Counted from the stretch's first letter, positions 50,093-59,111 are shown. The stretch: DNA of 64,000 bases from UBA6059 sp040222235 (GCA_040222235.1 JAVKDO010000114.1:62001-126000), one strand, 5' to 3'. The notes: generated by a model not told the origin, from the sequence alone. A program made the numbers and translations.

Positions 50093-51217
50093 ATGGGAAT
50101 AGCGTTTGTATCCATCATGCTTGCCTATGCAGTGGCACTTTTATTTATTACCAGAAAATGGCTAGCGCTACCGCAATCCTTCGATAGTCCTACTGGCCGT
50201 CAATCTAAGATCACCATTGTAATTCCTGTTAGGAATGAAGCCAAAAATATAATCACTCTTCTCAATGCTATCCAGGATCAGAATTACCCCAAAGAATTCT
50301 TTGAGATCATGGTAATGGATGATCAGTCCAATGATGAGACTTACCAGCTAGTTAATGACTTCAAAAATCAATCACCGCTCAATATCCAACTACTCCAATC
50401 AAACCCAAAGAAAGGCTCACCTAAGAAGCAAGCCATTGAGCTAGCTATTGAAGCGTCGAGAGGGGACATCATAGTGACCACTGACGGAGATTGTCAAGTC
50501 GGCCCTAATTGGCTTAATTCGATTAATCAAGCATTTGAAAGAGACCACACGCAGCTCGTGATGGGGCCGGTGGCCTATGAGGTTCACACGCTAGCGGATC
50601 GACTCCAGTGGATAGAGTTTAGTGCGCTGCAAGCAATGAGTGGTGTATTGCTGGCGCTTGGACTGCCCTCTATGGGTAATGGAGCCAATCTAGCCTATCG
50701 GAAGTCAGCTTTTGTAGCTGTCAAGGGTTTCAAGGGAAACCTCAATGTGGCTTCTGGTGATGATGAGTTTCTGGTAAGAAAGATGGCCTCTAAATATGGA
50801 GTAAAGTCGTTGCAATATTTAAAGTCAACAGATGCTGTCGTTGCTACCGAGCCAGCACAAGGAATACAGTCGATCATCAATCAAAAAATACGATGGTCGT
50901 CAAAATGGAAGCATCAGCCAGGAACAGCTCCATGGCTATTTCCGATAGTAATATTGCTATTTAACGTACTGCCACTGCTTGGTCTGACAGCCTATGCCTA
51001 TTCCTTCATAGAACTCGACATACTGGTAAGTGGCTGGGTCTTAAAAGGCCTGGGAGATATAGCTTTTGCCCAATCCTCGGCCACATTTTTTAATCGTGAG
51101 CATCGATGGATTGACCTCATTATTGCTGAAATAATTTACCCCGTTTACGTCCTTTTCTTTGGAATAGCTTCTATTTTTGGTCAGTACACCTGGAAAGACA
51201 GGAGGTATAATGAGTGA
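50093..51217 (+). CDS. Family 2 membrane glycosyltransferase
   Basis: The 374-residue protein has an N-terminal membrane helix (AFVSIMLAYAVALLFIT) and a GT-A core beginning KITIVIPVRNEAKNI. The donor-binding acidic motifs are MVMDDQSNDET and TTDGDCQVGPNWL; an acidic SGDDEFLVRK is present, and QKIRWSSKWKH is the QxxRW motif of processive GT2 enzymes. C-terminal membrane segments follow. It probably makes an envelope polysaccharide or glycolipid; the acceptor is unknown. The next gene starts inside its last codons. Confidence 0.9.
   Translation: MGIAFVSIMLAYAVALLFITRKWLALPQSFDSPTGRQSKITIVIPVRNEAKNIITLLNAIQDQNYPKEFFEIMVMDDQSNDETYQLVNDFKNQSPLNIQLLQSNPKKGSPKKQAIELAIEASRGDIIVTTDGDCQVGPNWLNSINQAFERDHTQLVMGPVAYEVHTLADRLQWIEFSALQAMSGVLLALGLPSMGNGANLAYRKSAFVAVKGFKGNLNVASGDDEFLVRKMASKYGVKSLQYLKSTDAVVATEPAQGIQSIINQKIRWSSKWKHQPGTAPWLFPIVILLFNVLPLLGLTAYAYSFIELDILVSGWVLKGLGDIAFAQSSATFFNREHRWIDLIIAEIIYPVYVLFFGIASIFGQYTWKDRRYNE
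51200..51206 (+). promoter_or_regulatory. Strong Shine-Dalgarno sequence before the small 51210 gene
   Basis: AGGAGGT sits 3 bases before ATG 51210. Such a perfect anti-SD match is unusual in this window, where most starts have none, and supports the 51210 start. Confidence 0.55.
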
Positions 51218-51464
51218 CTTAGAATATGACGTACTTGATGAATTGTACTTTGTGCAATCATTCGCAGCTCTCATGGAGACCACAGATCTTGAAGAAAAAG
51301 AACTGAGACCCATTCTGCTCAAGTTGCTCAACAAGGGCTGGATCAGATGTTATAGCACAGTGTCGGATGAAGTATCAGCCGAGGAATTGGATTTTGAGTT
51401 AGAGTTTAGGAACTACTTCTACCTTGCTTCTAAAGCAGGCTTGCTCGCGCATAATTCAAATTAA
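51210..51464 (+). CDS. Small acidic protein, winged-helix-like
   Basis: This 84-residue protein is read from ATG 51210 (MSDLEYDVLDELYFVQSFAA); a longer in-frame start inside the glycosyltransferase gene is less likely given the Shine-Dalgarno. It is acidic, helical, and has a helix-turn-helix-like EEKELRPILLKLLNKGWIRC (compare winged-helix proteins whose recognition helix ends in GW). A DNA-binding or partner-regulating role is possible but not shown. It lies 11 bases before the phosphatase gene and 8 bases into the end of the glycosyltransferase gene. Confidence 0.65.
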   Translation: MSDLEYDVLDELYFVQSFAALMETTDLEEKELRPILLKLLNKGWIRCYSTVSDEVSAEELDFELEFRNYFYLASKAGLLAHNSN

Positions 51465-51475
51465 TTTTTTAGACT

Positions 51476-52687
51476 ATGATCGATCAAAAAGCCACTTCCT
51501 TGAGTCCAAAGGAAGACTTGCAGATAAAACAGATGGAGCTGAATGCCTTGTTGGAGGTGACTCAGGCCATCAACAACAATCTAGCAGAGTCCGCGCTATA
51601 TAAGATCTATCGTTTTACCCTATTGGGAAACCTGGGTATTGGCAAGCTTTCTCTGTTCGTACTTGATCAGGAGTGGACTTGTAAGGTGAGTTTCGGTACG
51701 AAAGTCGACTATAGTGACCATCACCTACCGGAATCTTATCATGAGCTGAATGCAAGTAGAGCCACAAACCAAAGCGATACAGGTTTTGAGGAGTTCGGAC
51801 AGCTATTCCCCATTATGCATAAGCAGAAGCTCTTGGCGGTACTCTTTATCGGTAACCTACCGGAAACAGCCAATACTACCTTTTTGATGGCCTTGACCAA
51901 CATAATTATTGTGGCCATTGAGAACAAGAAACTTGCACGGAGAGAACTTGAGCAGGAGGCCTTCAGGAAGGAGATGGAGATTGCCCGTCAAGTGCAACAC
52001 TTCCTGTTTCCGAAAGACCTGCCAAGCACAGATATACTTGATATTGCTGCCAGCTATTTTCCCCATAATGAAGTGGGCGGTGACTACTACGATTACATAC
52101 CCATTGACGATGATCAGTTTTTGGTATGCATAGCTGATGTTTCTGGTAAGGGTGTACCTGCTGCGTTGCTAATGTCCAACTTCCAGGCTTCACTAAGGAT
52201 GCTATTGAGAAAGACGGATGATTTTGAGGAAATAGTGTTCGAGCTGAACCGCCAGGTCAACCGAAATGGTAATGCGGAGATTTTCATCACCTTCTTTGCG
52301 GCCATCTACAATTACAGCACTCAAAAATTGAGGTATGTAAACTGCGGACATAATCCACCGATCCTAAGAATGGGAGAAGAATTAAGCCTATTGGAAGTTG
52401 GGACTACAGTGCTCGGGATGTTCGATCCACTTCCATTTTTCACAGAGGGGAACGTGGACATAGTAGATACTTTCTCAATTTATAGTTATACCGATGGCAT
52501 AACCGAAACCCTCAATGAAGAAGATGAGGAGTTTGGCCAAGAACGTTTTATTGACCTGGTCAAGGCTTGCTGCAAAAATGACTTGGCAGGCTTCAATAAA
52601 AAGGTCATCTCCACGCTAGATGAGTTTAGAGGCGCCACTCCTTACAAGGATGACATCACATTACTTACCTGCAAGGTGAGCGTCTGA
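51476..52687 (+). CDS. SpoIIE-type PP2C serine phosphatase with GAF-like N-terminal domain
   Basis: This 403-residue protein has an N-terminal helix and GAF-like sensor (about residues 20-155, including KLSLFVLDQEWTCKVSF). A coiled linker (EQEAFRKEMEIARQVQHFLF) leads to a SpoIIE phosphatase domain starting NEVGGDYYDYIPIDDDQFLV. It carries the metal-site motifs GGDYYD, VCIADVSGKGVPAALLMSN, YSYTDGITETLNE and KDDITLLTCKV. It dephosphorylates an anti-sigma-factor-antagonist-like target in a partner switch. The target is not next door. A polysaccharide deacetylase gene follows by 3 bases. Confidence 0.9.
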   Translation: MIDQKATSLSPKEDLQIKQMELNALLEVTQAINNNLAESALYKIYRFTLLGNLGIGKLSLFVLDQEWTCKVSFGTKVDYSDHHLPESYHELNASRATNQSDTGFEEFGQLFPIMHKQKLLAVLFIGNLPETANTTFLMALTNIIIVAIENKKLARRELEQEAFRKEMEIARQVQHFLFPKDLPSTDILDIAASYFPHNEVGGDYYDYIPIDDDQFLVCIADVSGKGVPAALLMSNFQASLRMLLRKTDDFEEIVFELNRQVNRNGNAEIFITFFAAIYNYSTQKLRYVNCGHNPPILRMGEELSLLEVGTTVLGMFDPLPFFTEGNVDIVDTFSIYSYTDGITETLNEEDEEFGQERFIDLVKACCKNDLAGFNKKVISTLDEFRGATPYKDDITLLTCKVSV

Positions 52688-52690
52688 TCT

Positions 52691-53323
52691 ATGGCTTACA
52701 TTCACAAGACGCCCGGTTGGCTCAAGCGACTGTACCCTTCCTTGACATGGGACTATTCCGATAGGCCCGAAAAGCGCATCTATCTCACGTTTGACGATGG
52801 ACCTATACCAGAAGTAACCGAGTTTGTGTTAGAGACTTTGGATCACTATGAAGCTAAGGCCACTTTCTTCTGTGTTGGTGACAATATCATGAAGCACCAG
52901 GATATTGCGAGGCATATCTCAGGTCAAGGACATACTATTGGCAATCATACCCACAATCACATCAAAGGCTGGAATACTGCCAATACCGCCTACTATGAAA
53001 ATATAGGACAATGTGAAAAAGCAATTGAGGAAGTTGGGATTACTAGCCGCAGGCTGTTTAGACCTCCCTATGGTAGAATTGGTACCAGACAGATCAGACA
53101 GCTAAGGGAGGAGTATGATATAGTCATGTGGGATGTGCTTACTGGTGACTACAATGCATCGCTCAGACCTAGAAGTATACTTAAGCATGTATCGGCAGCT
53201 ACCCGCCCCGGATCCATTGTCCTATTTCATGATAGTATCAAGGCGCATCCACGAATGAAGGTTGTACTGCCAGCGTATTTGAAACATTTCTCCAATCAAG
53301 GCTACACCTTTTCCTCGTTGTAG
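52691..53323 (+). CDS. Polysaccharide deacetylase (NodB homology domain)
   Basis: This 210-residue protein of the carbohydrate-esterase 4 family starts MAYIHKTPGWLKRLYPSLTW and carries the metal-binding motifs TFDDGPIPE (DD), GNHTHNHIKG (H-x-x-H) and RPPYGRIGTRQ, plus SIVLFHDSIKAHPRM at the end. A signal peptide is not obvious, so it could be membrane-attached or cytoplasmic. It would remove acetyl groups from peptidoglycan or an exopolysaccharide, consistent with the GT2 gene two genes upstream. Confidence 0.92.
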   Translation: MAYIHKTPGWLKRLYPSLTWDYSDRPEKRIYLTFDDGPIPEVTEFVLETLDHYEAKATFFCVGDNIMKHQDIARHISGQGHTIGNHTHNHIKGWNTANTAYYENIGQCEKAIEEVGITSRRLFRPPYGRIGTRQIRQLREEYDIVMWDVLTGDYNASLRPRSILKHVSAATRPGSIVLFHDSIKAHPRMKVVLPAYLKHFSNQGYTFSSL

Positions 53324-53368
53324 GTTTGTCGTTTTATTATTCGATTCGACTGTGCTAGATTGTGACCG

Positions 53369-54139
53369 ATGATCGATACCCATTCACATATATATTCTCC
53401 AAAGTTCACAGACGACCGATCAGAGATGCTCGCTCGAGCTTTTCAGGCCGGTGTTGAGCGCATTTACATGCCTAATATTGATATGGAATCGGTGGAAGGA
53501 ATGATGCAGTTGGCGAGCGACTACCCTGATCGGTGCTTCCCAATGATGGGCCTGCATCCGTGTTCAGTGCAAGAAGACTACCGGCAGGTGCTTGATCAAA
53601 TGAGGCCAATGTTTGAGGTCCATAAGTTCGCCGCGGTAGGAGAGATGGGTACTGATCTACATTGGGATAAGAGCTTTTTCAAGCAACAGCAAGAAGCTTT
53701 TCGGATACAGTGCGAATGGGCACTTGAATTATCACTACCAATTGTCATTCATTGTCGGGATTCCTTTTGGGAAACCGTCGAAATGCTTGAGGACTTCAAG
53801 GATAGAGGTATTCGAGGTGTCTTTCACTGCTTCACTGGGGGCAAGGCAGAAGCTGCTGCTGCCATAGATTTGGGCTTCTATCTCGGTATCGGTGGTGTAG
53901 CCACTTTCAAGAATGGCGGCTTAGATAAGGTCCTACCGGAAATCGATCTAAGATATCTGGTCCTAGAAACAGATGCGCCGTATTTGGCACCAGTACCACA
54001 TCGAGGCAAGCGGAACGAGCCAGCTTACACAAGCCTTGTCGCTGATAGACTAGCGGTCATCAAAGAGATTGATTCCAGTCTTGTGATAAAGGAGACTACT
54101 AAGAATGCTATGAACCTGTTTCACCCAAAGGAGCAATGA
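53369..54139 (+). CDS. TatD family metal-dependent hydrolase (DNase)
   Basis: The 256-residue TIM-barrel hydrolase carries the TatD landmarks: MIDTHSHIYSPKF, MGLHPCSVQ, GEMGTDLHWDKSFFKQQQEA, PIVIHCRDSFWET, FHCFTGGKAEAAA and VLETDAPYLAPVPHRGKRNEP. It should be a 3'-5' DNA exonuclease or D-aminoacyl-type hydrolase using two metals. The stop overlaps the asparaginase start by 4 bases, so these two are translated together. Confidence 0.93.
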   Translation: MIDTHSHIYSPKFTDDRSEMLARAFQAGVERIYMPNIDMESVEGMMQLASDYPDRCFPMMGLHPCSVQEDYRQVLDQMRPMFEVHKFAAVGEMGTDLHWDKSFFKQQQEAFRIQCEWALELSLPIVIHCRDSFWETVEMLEDFKDRGIRGVFHCFTGGKAEAAAAIDLGFYLGIGGVATFKNGGLDKVLPEIDLRYLVLETDAPYLAPVPHRGKRNEPAYTSLVADRLAVIKEIDSSLVIKETTKNAMNLFHPKEQ

Positions 54140-55200
54140 AGTACAAAATAGTCAATCTCAATACCTCAAAAGATTCAAAGCCAAAGTCTTCAGTACTTAT
54201 TGTATATACTGGAGGAACTTTCGGGATGGCTGTTGATGAGTCGGGCGCACTAGCTCCATTTAATTTTAGTCTTGTCATGGACAAGATTCCTGAACTCAAA
54301 GCATTTGACCTTCGGATTACGGTTATTTCTTTCCCAGCTCCAGAGGACTCTTCCAATATGGATGCCAAGCACTGGGTTGATATTGGCTATATTATTCATG
54401 AAAACTACAGCCAGTATGATGGCTTTGTAGTCTTACATGGTACAGATACGATGGCCTACAGTGCCTCAGCGCTTAGCTACATCTTGGAAGGATTGAATAA
54501 ACCGGTAATATTCACTGGGGCACAGATTCCGATAGGCTTTCTAAGGTCTGACGCCAGGGAGAACCTTATCACAGCCCTAGAGATTGCGTCGGCCAAAATT
54601 GATGACAAACCTATTATTAATGAGGTTTGTGTCTACTTCAACTTTTACCTTCTGCGCGGAAATCGCTCGCAGAAATTGCACAGCAGCACGTTTGCAGCCT
54701 TCGAATCAGAAAATTATCCAAAACTGGCTGAGTCGGGGGTGTTCATCGAGTATAATCACGCCTATATAAGAAAGCATGTTGATGGAGAGACTTTAAAACT
54801 GCATAGTAAGTTTGATAATAATGTAGCTGTAGTCAAGCTGTATCCAGGTATACCCAAATCCGTTTTAGAGCAGATATTTTCCACACCTGGATTGCGTGCG
54901 GTGATTCTCGAAACTTTTGGGTCTGGGAATACGATGAAGCATGACTGGTTCTTAGCCATTCTTCGAAAGGCTAACTCTGCTGGAATCATACTATATAACG
55001 TGTCCCAGTGCATAGGGGGCAAGGTTATCCAGGGACGGTATGAGACAAGCAAGCTACTCTCTGACATAGGGGTGTTGAGTGGAGCTGACATCACTACTGA
55101 GGCGGCAGTAACTAAGCTTATGTTCCTACTGGGAACTGAGACTTCCGCCGAACGTGTAAAAGATTTATTAATCCGTCCAATACGCGGAGAAATGACCTAA
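54136..55200 (+). CDS. Type I (cytoplasmic) asparaginase
   Basis: This is an L-asparaginase that hydrolyses L-asparagine to aspartate and ammonia. The 354-residue product has the first catalytic motif LIVYTGGTFGM and the second, GFVVLHGTDTMAYSASALSY, then VIFTGAQIPIGFLRSDARENL. No signal peptide is present, so it should be cytosolic. It is overlapped with tatD. Specificity for asparagine over glutamine is assumed from family usage. Confidence 0.93.
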   Translation: MKYKIVNLNTSKDSKPKSSVLIVYTGGTFGMAVDESGALAPFNFSLVMDKIPELKAFDLRITVISFPAPEDSSNMDAKHWVDIGYIIHENYSQYDGFVVLHGTDTMAYSASALSYILEGLNKPVIFTGAQIPIGFLRSDARENLITALEIASAKIDDKPIINEVCVYFNFYLLRGNRSQKLHSSTFAAFESENYPKLAESGVFIEYNHAYIRKHVDGETLKLHSKFDNNVAVVKLYPGIPKSVLEQIFSTPGLRAVILETFGSGNTMKHDWFLAILRKANSAGIILYNVSQCIGGKVIQGRYETSKLLSDIGVLSGADITTEAAVTKLMFLLGTETSAERVKDLLIRPIRGEMT

Positions 55201-55229
55201 TTTGAAGCGTCTCAAAAAAAAATTAAAAT

Positions 55230-55264
55230 TTGCATAAAGGCATTTTTCTTGATTTATTTGTTTG
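55230..55264 (+). promoter_or_regulatory. Possible promoter of tRNA-Ser
   Basis: TTTG (TTG at 55230-55232) and TATTTGTTTG (55255-55264) are 22 bases apart. The -7 box is imperfect (TAnnTTTG). The tRNA 5' end follows at 55278. Confidence 0.35.
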
Positions 55265-55277
55265 CTGAGAAAAGTAG

Positions 55278-55365
55278 GGAGAGGTGTCCGAGTGGTTGAA
55301 GGAGCACGCCTGGAAAGCGTGTATACCTCTAAAGGGTATCGAGGGTTCGAATCCCTCTCTCTCCG
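55278..55365 (+). tRNA. tRNA-Ser (anticodon GGA)
   Basis: The acceptor GGAGAGG pairs with TCTCTCC (one G-T), the anticodon stem CACGC/GCGTG encloses loop CTGGAAA (anticodon GGA, codons UCC/UCU), the variable arm TATACCTCTAAAGGGTATC is long, and the T-arm GAGGG-TTCGAAT-CCCTC is standard. The class II arm and anticodon give serine. CCA is not encoded. Confidence 0.95.
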
Positions 55366-55434
55366 CAGAACAAGAATTGTATTAACCGAATTAATAACTA
55401 TAACCTTAATCAAGACGCAACTAAAATTTGAACT

Positions 55435-56298
55435 ATGAAAAAGTTATTCGCTCTATTGATGCTCGCAAGCATAGTTTCATTCAGCAGCCTATCCGTGATG
55501 GCTCAGGATGGCACTGACCAAGACGCTCAGGAAGGAACTGAAGAGATGACAGAAGCTGCCGATAGCACCGATATGGCTGCTGTAGAAGAAGAGCCAGCTC
55601 CAGCTGAAACAATGCCTGTCCAAGAAGTATATGAGGAAGAAATGGCCGCTGAGCCAGAACAGTCTTTCCACCAAGCTATCAAAGAGCAGTTCATCGCCGG
55701 TGGATGGCAATTCATGGGTATCGTACTTCTTTGCTTGATCTTAGGTCTTGCAGTTGCGATTGAAAGAATTATCACACTCAACCTTGCTACTACTAATGTG
55801 AAGAAGCTTCTTACCAAAGTTGAAGACTCGCTCGCTAGCGGTGGTGTTGAAGCTGCTAAGGAAGTTTGTAAGAATACAAAAGGCCCTGTAGCTTCTATCT
55901 TCGTTCAAGGCTTGATGAGAATGTCAGAAGGAATCGAAATGGTTGAGAAGTCGATCATTGCCTATGGTTCTGTAGAAATGGGCAAGCTAGAAAGAGGAAT
56001 GGTATGGATCTCTCTCTTTATTTCTTTGGCTCCTATGCTTGGATTCATGGGTACTGTAATTGGTATGATTGGTGCATTTGACGCTATCGCTGAAGCTGGT
56101 GACGTATCTCCTTCTTTGGTTGCTGGTGGTATTAAGATTGCACTTTTGACAACTGTAGGTGGTCTGATTGTGGCCGTAATTCTTCAGTTGTTCTACAACT
56201 ATTTGATCTCTAAAATTGATGGACTAGTGAATAGCATGGAAGATGCATCTATCTCACTTGTTGACATCCTAGTAAAGCATAATCTTTCTTCTAAGTAA
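55435..56298 (+). CDS. exbB: MotA/TolQ/ExbB proton channel family protein with signal peptide and acidic linker
   Basis: The 287-residue protein differs from classical ExbB by its N-terminus. It has a signal peptide (MKKLFALLMLASIVSFSSLS, cleavage about residue 23), an acidic Glu/Ala/Pro-rich linker (about residues 24-78), then the TolQ-type core with three membrane helices (GIVLLCLILGLAVAIERII, MVWISLFISLAPMLGFMGTV and VAGGIKIALLTTVGGLIVAV). The core has the GTV and TTVGG motifs of the family. With ExbD it forms the proton-driven motor that energises TonB or a related system. A small membrane protein and two ExbD genes follow in one operon. Confidence 0.92.
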   Translation: MKKLFALLMLASIVSFSSLSVMAQDGTDQDAQEGTEEMTEAADSTDMAAVEEEPAPAETMPVQEVYEEEMAAEPEQSFHQAIKEQFIAGGWQFMGIVLLCLILGLAVAIERIITLNLATTNVKKLLTKVEDSLASGGVEAAKEVCKNTKGPVASIFVQGLMRMSEGIEMVEKSIIAYGSVEMGKLERGMVWISLFISLAPMLGFMGTVIGMIGAFDAIAEAGDVSPSLVAGGIKIALLTTVGGLIVAVILQLFYNYLISKIDGLVNSMEDASISLVDILVKHNLSSK

Positions 56299-56318
56299 TC
56301 AACTAAACTAGAGAAGAT

Positions 56319-56642
56319 ATGGATACTATAGATATCGCATTATACGGAGCTTATATCCTTACCATCGTAGCTGCAGTAGCTGCTGTTGTGTTGCCATTAA
56401 TTCAGTCACTGGGAGATCCAGCTAGCCTTGCCAAGTCAGGTTTGGGTTTGTTGGCCTTGGTAGTTGTATTCGGTATTGGGTATGCCATGGCTGGAAGTGA
56501 AGTTTTGCCTTCATATGTTGAGTTTGGAGTAGACGCGGGTCTTTCTAAGTTCATCGGAGGATCGTTGACCATGATGTACATTTTGACCATCGGGGCAATT
56601 GGCGGAATTGTATTTACAGAGCTTTCTAAAGCAGTAAAATAA
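56319..56642 (+). CDS. Small membrane protein of the ExbB/ExbD operon
   Basis: The 107-residue product is almost entirely hydrophobic, with three membrane segments (AYILTIVAAVAAVVLPLIQS; SGLGLLALVVVFGIGYAMAG; SLTMMYILTIGAIGGIVFTE) and few charged residues. Its position between exbB and exbD, with its stop overlapping the exbD ATG, makes a role in the ExbB/ExbD motor likely. I do not recognise a named family for it. Similar small proteins occur in Bacteroidota exb operons (recalled). Confidence 0.75.
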   Translation: MDTIDIALYGAYILTIVAAVAAVVLPLIQSLGDPASLAKSGLGLLALVVVFGIGYAMAGSEVLPSYVEFGVDAGLSKFIGGSLTMMYILTIGAIGGIVFTELSKAVK

Positions 56643-57283
56643 TGGCTAGAGGTAAGAGACAGGTCTCGGAGGTTAACTCCGGCTCGATGGCTGACATTGC
56701 CTTTCTTTTGTTGATTTTCTTTCTTGTTACCACAACGATCGCAAATGACAAAGGAATTGCAATGCTGTTGCCACCAAAGCCGGATCCAAATGTTCCCCCT
56801 CCGGAGGTAACTAAGAATGATAGGAACATCTTCAAAATTCTCGCGAACTCCCAGGATCGACTTCTGGTAGAGGATGAGCCATTGCAAGATGTACAGGAAC
56901 TCAAAGAGATGGTGAAGACTTTTATCCTGAACTTTGGTGACCCTGGTGAGGAAGGTATTGGTATTTACAATTCAATGCCACCGAACGTGAAGAACTACAT
57001 CAATGCTAATGGGAGGAGACCTGATTACTCAGATGATCCTACCGAAGCAGTGGTTAGTTTTAAAGCAGATCGCGGTACGAGCTATGAATTGTTCGTTCTG
57101 GTATTAGATGAGATCAACATGGCCTACAATGAGGTTTACGGCGAAAGAGTCGGAATTAAAGCTTCTGAGTTCCTACAGCTTGATCGTAAGAACCCAGATG
57201 AGGATCAGTTGTACACTCGAGCGCGTGATGGTATCCCTAGAGCGATATCAATAGCAGAACCAAATAAAGCGACAGGAGGATAA
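56642..57283 (+). CDS. exbD: ExbD/TolR family protein (long form)
   Basis: The 213-residue product has one N-terminal membrane helix preceded by the conserved basic region, SGSMADIAFLLLIFFLVTTT. The essential Asp lies in SMADIAF. It then has a periplasmic domain (LEMDEIN-like, GTSYELFVLVLDEINMAYNE). It is longer than typical ExbD (140 residues) and ends in a low-complexity tail (IAEPNKATGG). It is the first of two consecutive ExbD genes, 2 bases apart, as often seen in Bacteroidota. Confidence 0.9.
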   Translation: MARGKRQVSEVNSGSMADIAFLLLIFFLVTTTIANDKGIAMLLPPKPDPNVPPPEVTKNDRNIFKILANSQDRLLVEDEPLQDVQELKEMVKTFILNFGDPGEEGIGIYNSMPPNVKNYINANGRRPDYSDDPTEAVVSFKADRGTSYELFVLVLDEINMAYNEVYGERVGIKASEFLQLDRKNPDEDQLYTRARDGIPRAISIAEPNKATGG

Positions 57284-57285
57284 TT

Positions 57286-57747
57286 ATGGCAAAGTTTAAG
57301 AAAGAAGCAAAATCAGATCCTGAAATTCCTACTGCGGCCTTGCCCGATATTATTTTCATGTTGTTGTTCTTCTTTATGGTGACAACAGTAATGAGAGAGA
57401 CTGATATCATGGTGAAGCAACAGTTACCCAAAGCGACCCAATTGAGTAAATTGGAGCGCAAATCCCTCGTGAGCTACATCTACATTGGTGAGCCTAAGAA
57501 GCCAGAGCTTTTTGGTTCTGAACCAAAAATTCAGGTGAATGACGTGTTCATTAATGTTGATGATATTATTCTTTTCGTAAATCAGGAAAAGGACAAGCTG
57601 AGTGAGGCAGAGCGAGATCAGATTACCATGTCTATGAAAGTGGATGTCGAAGCTAAAATGGGACTTGTTTCTGATGTTCAGCAAGAGTTACGTGAAGCCA
57701 ATGCTCGAAAGCTACTTTATAGTTCGAGGCAAGCAATAGAGCGATAG
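57286..57747 (+). CDS. exbD: ExbD/TolR family protein (short form)
   Basis: The 153-residue second ExbD has a cytoplasmic tail, the helix ALPDIIFMLLFFFMVTTVMR with its aspartate in LPDIIF, and a periplasmic domain with MKVDVEAKMGLVSDVQQELR. It is 2 bases from the long ExbD. The pair probably forms a hetero-oligomer within the ExbB motor. A hairpin terminator ends the operon 20 bases beyond. Confidence 0.9.
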   Translation: MAKFKKEAKSDPEIPTAALPDIIFMLLFFFMVTTVMRETDIMVKQQLPKATQLSKLERKSLVSYIYIGEPKKPELFGSEPKIQVNDVFINVDDIILFVNQEKDKLSEAERDQITMSMKVDVEAKMGLVSDVQQELREANARKLLYSSRQAIER

Positions 57748-57767
57748 ATTAATCTACTAGAGATATT

Positions 57768-57798
57768 AAAGTCTTTCCATCGGAAAGACTTTTTTTTT
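57768..57798 (+). terminator. Terminator of the exb operon
   Basis: AAAGTCTTTCC (57768-57778) pairs perfectly with GGAAAGACTTT (57782-57792), followed by six more T residues. The loop is ATC. Confidence 0.85.
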
Positions 57799-57809
57799 CA
57801 CCAATCTAT

Positions 57810-59111
57810 ATGAAGAATCAACCAAAAGTAGTGAATGCCTGGTGCATGTATGATTGGGCTAATTCGGTGTATTCATTAGTGATCACTTCGGCAATCTTCC
57901 CAGTGTACTATCAGGCTGTAGCCAAAGGAGCGGATGGCTCGGATGTGATTTCATTTTTCGGTATTGAAGTTGTCAATTCAGTACTGTATTCTTATGCCCT
58001 GTCTTTTTCCTTTCTTGTTACTGCCGTTATGCTGCCGATCCTCTCTGGGATGGCTGATTATAGTGGCAAGAAGAAGATATTTCTAAAATTCTTCGTCATA
58101 CTCGGAGCGACCTCCTGTGCTGGTATGTTCTTTTTTGAGAGCCACAATGTTGAATGGGGTATTATATGCTCTGTATTGGCGAGTATTGGGTATTCTTCTG
58201 GTCTTGTTTTCTATGATGCATTCTTACCAGAAATTGTAGACAAAGAGCACTATGATAAGACCAGTGCAAAAGGCTACTCTTATGGTTACATTGGTAGTGT
58301 AATCTTACTGGTGATCAATATAGCGATGATAGAAATGTACGACACGCTGGGTTTTGCCGACCAAGGTGTTGCTACAAGGTTCTCATTCCTTCTAGTGGGG
58401 GTGTGGTGGTTCGGATTTTCGCAGATTACCTTTTACCTAGTGCCTGAAAATAGGGTTGAGAACAAGGTGGTAAAGAACCTAATTACAAATGGTTATTTGG
58501 AGCTTAGGAAAGTGTGGTTGAATCTTAAACAATCACCCAATATTAAGAAATACTTGACAGCCTTCTTCTTCTACAACATGGGGGTACAAACAGTCATGTA
58601 CTTGGCTGCTACTTTTGGTTCCAAGGAGCTTAAACTTGATTCTTCGAAGTTGATCCTAACTGTTCTGTTGATACAATTAGTAGCAATTGTTGGGGCGTAT
58701 TTCTTTGCAAGGATTTCAAAATACAAGGGTAATATTTTTTCACTCATAACGATGAATCTGATTTGGGTGGGAATTTGTGTCAGCGCTTATTTAGTAACGA
58801 AAGAGGTTGAGTTTTATATCCTCGCTACGGTGGTTGGTTTTGTAATGGGTGGTATTCAAGCCCTTTCTAGGGCGACATATGCCAAGTTGATTCCAGAATC
58901 AACAATCGATCACGCATCCTACTTTAGCTTTTATGACGTCATGTTCAACCTATCTATTGTGTTTGGCACCTTTAGTTACGGTCTTATTGAGCAACTGACA
59001 GGTAGTATGCGAAACAGCACCATAGCACTAGGGTTGTTTTTCGTGATTGGGATAGTGTTTCTCAGTTCTGTTAGGATTAGTAAGCTGGCTAATGATGGAT
59101 CAGCAGCTTAA
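57810..59111 (+). CDS. MFS transporter, Atg22/UMF1-like
   Basis: The 433-residue protein starts with KVVNAWCMYDWANSVYSLVI, the characteristic N-terminus of the UMF1/Atg22 subgroup of the major facilitator superfamily. It has about 12 membrane segments (SVLASIGYSSGLVFYDAFLP; VVGFVMGGIQALSRATYAKL) and the GxxQALSRA motif. Yeast Atg22 exports amino acids from vacuoles; bacterial substrates are unknown. The stop overlaps the downstream nuclease-fold gene by 20 bases. An exb operon terminator precedes it. Confidence 0.9.
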   Translation: MKNQPKVVNAWCMYDWANSVYSLVITSAIFPVYYQAVAKGADGSDVISFFGIEVVNSVLYSYALSFSFLVTAVMLPILSGMADYSGKKKIFLKFFVILGATSCAGMFFFESHNVEWGIICSVLASIGYSSGLVFYDAFLPEIVDKEHYDKTSAKGYSYGYIGSVILLVINIAMIEMYDTLGFADQGVATRFSFLLVGVWWFGFSQITFYLVPENRVENKVVKNLITNGYLELRKVWLNLKQSPNIKKYLTAFFFYNMGVQTVMYLAATFGSKELKLDSSKLILTVLLIQLVAIVGAYFFARISKYKGNIFSLITMNLIWVGICVSAYLVTKEVEFYILATVVGFVMGGIQALSRATYAKLIPESTIDHASYFSFYDVMFNLSIVFGTFSYGLIEQLTGSMRNSTIALGLFFVIGIVFLSSVRISKLANDGSAA

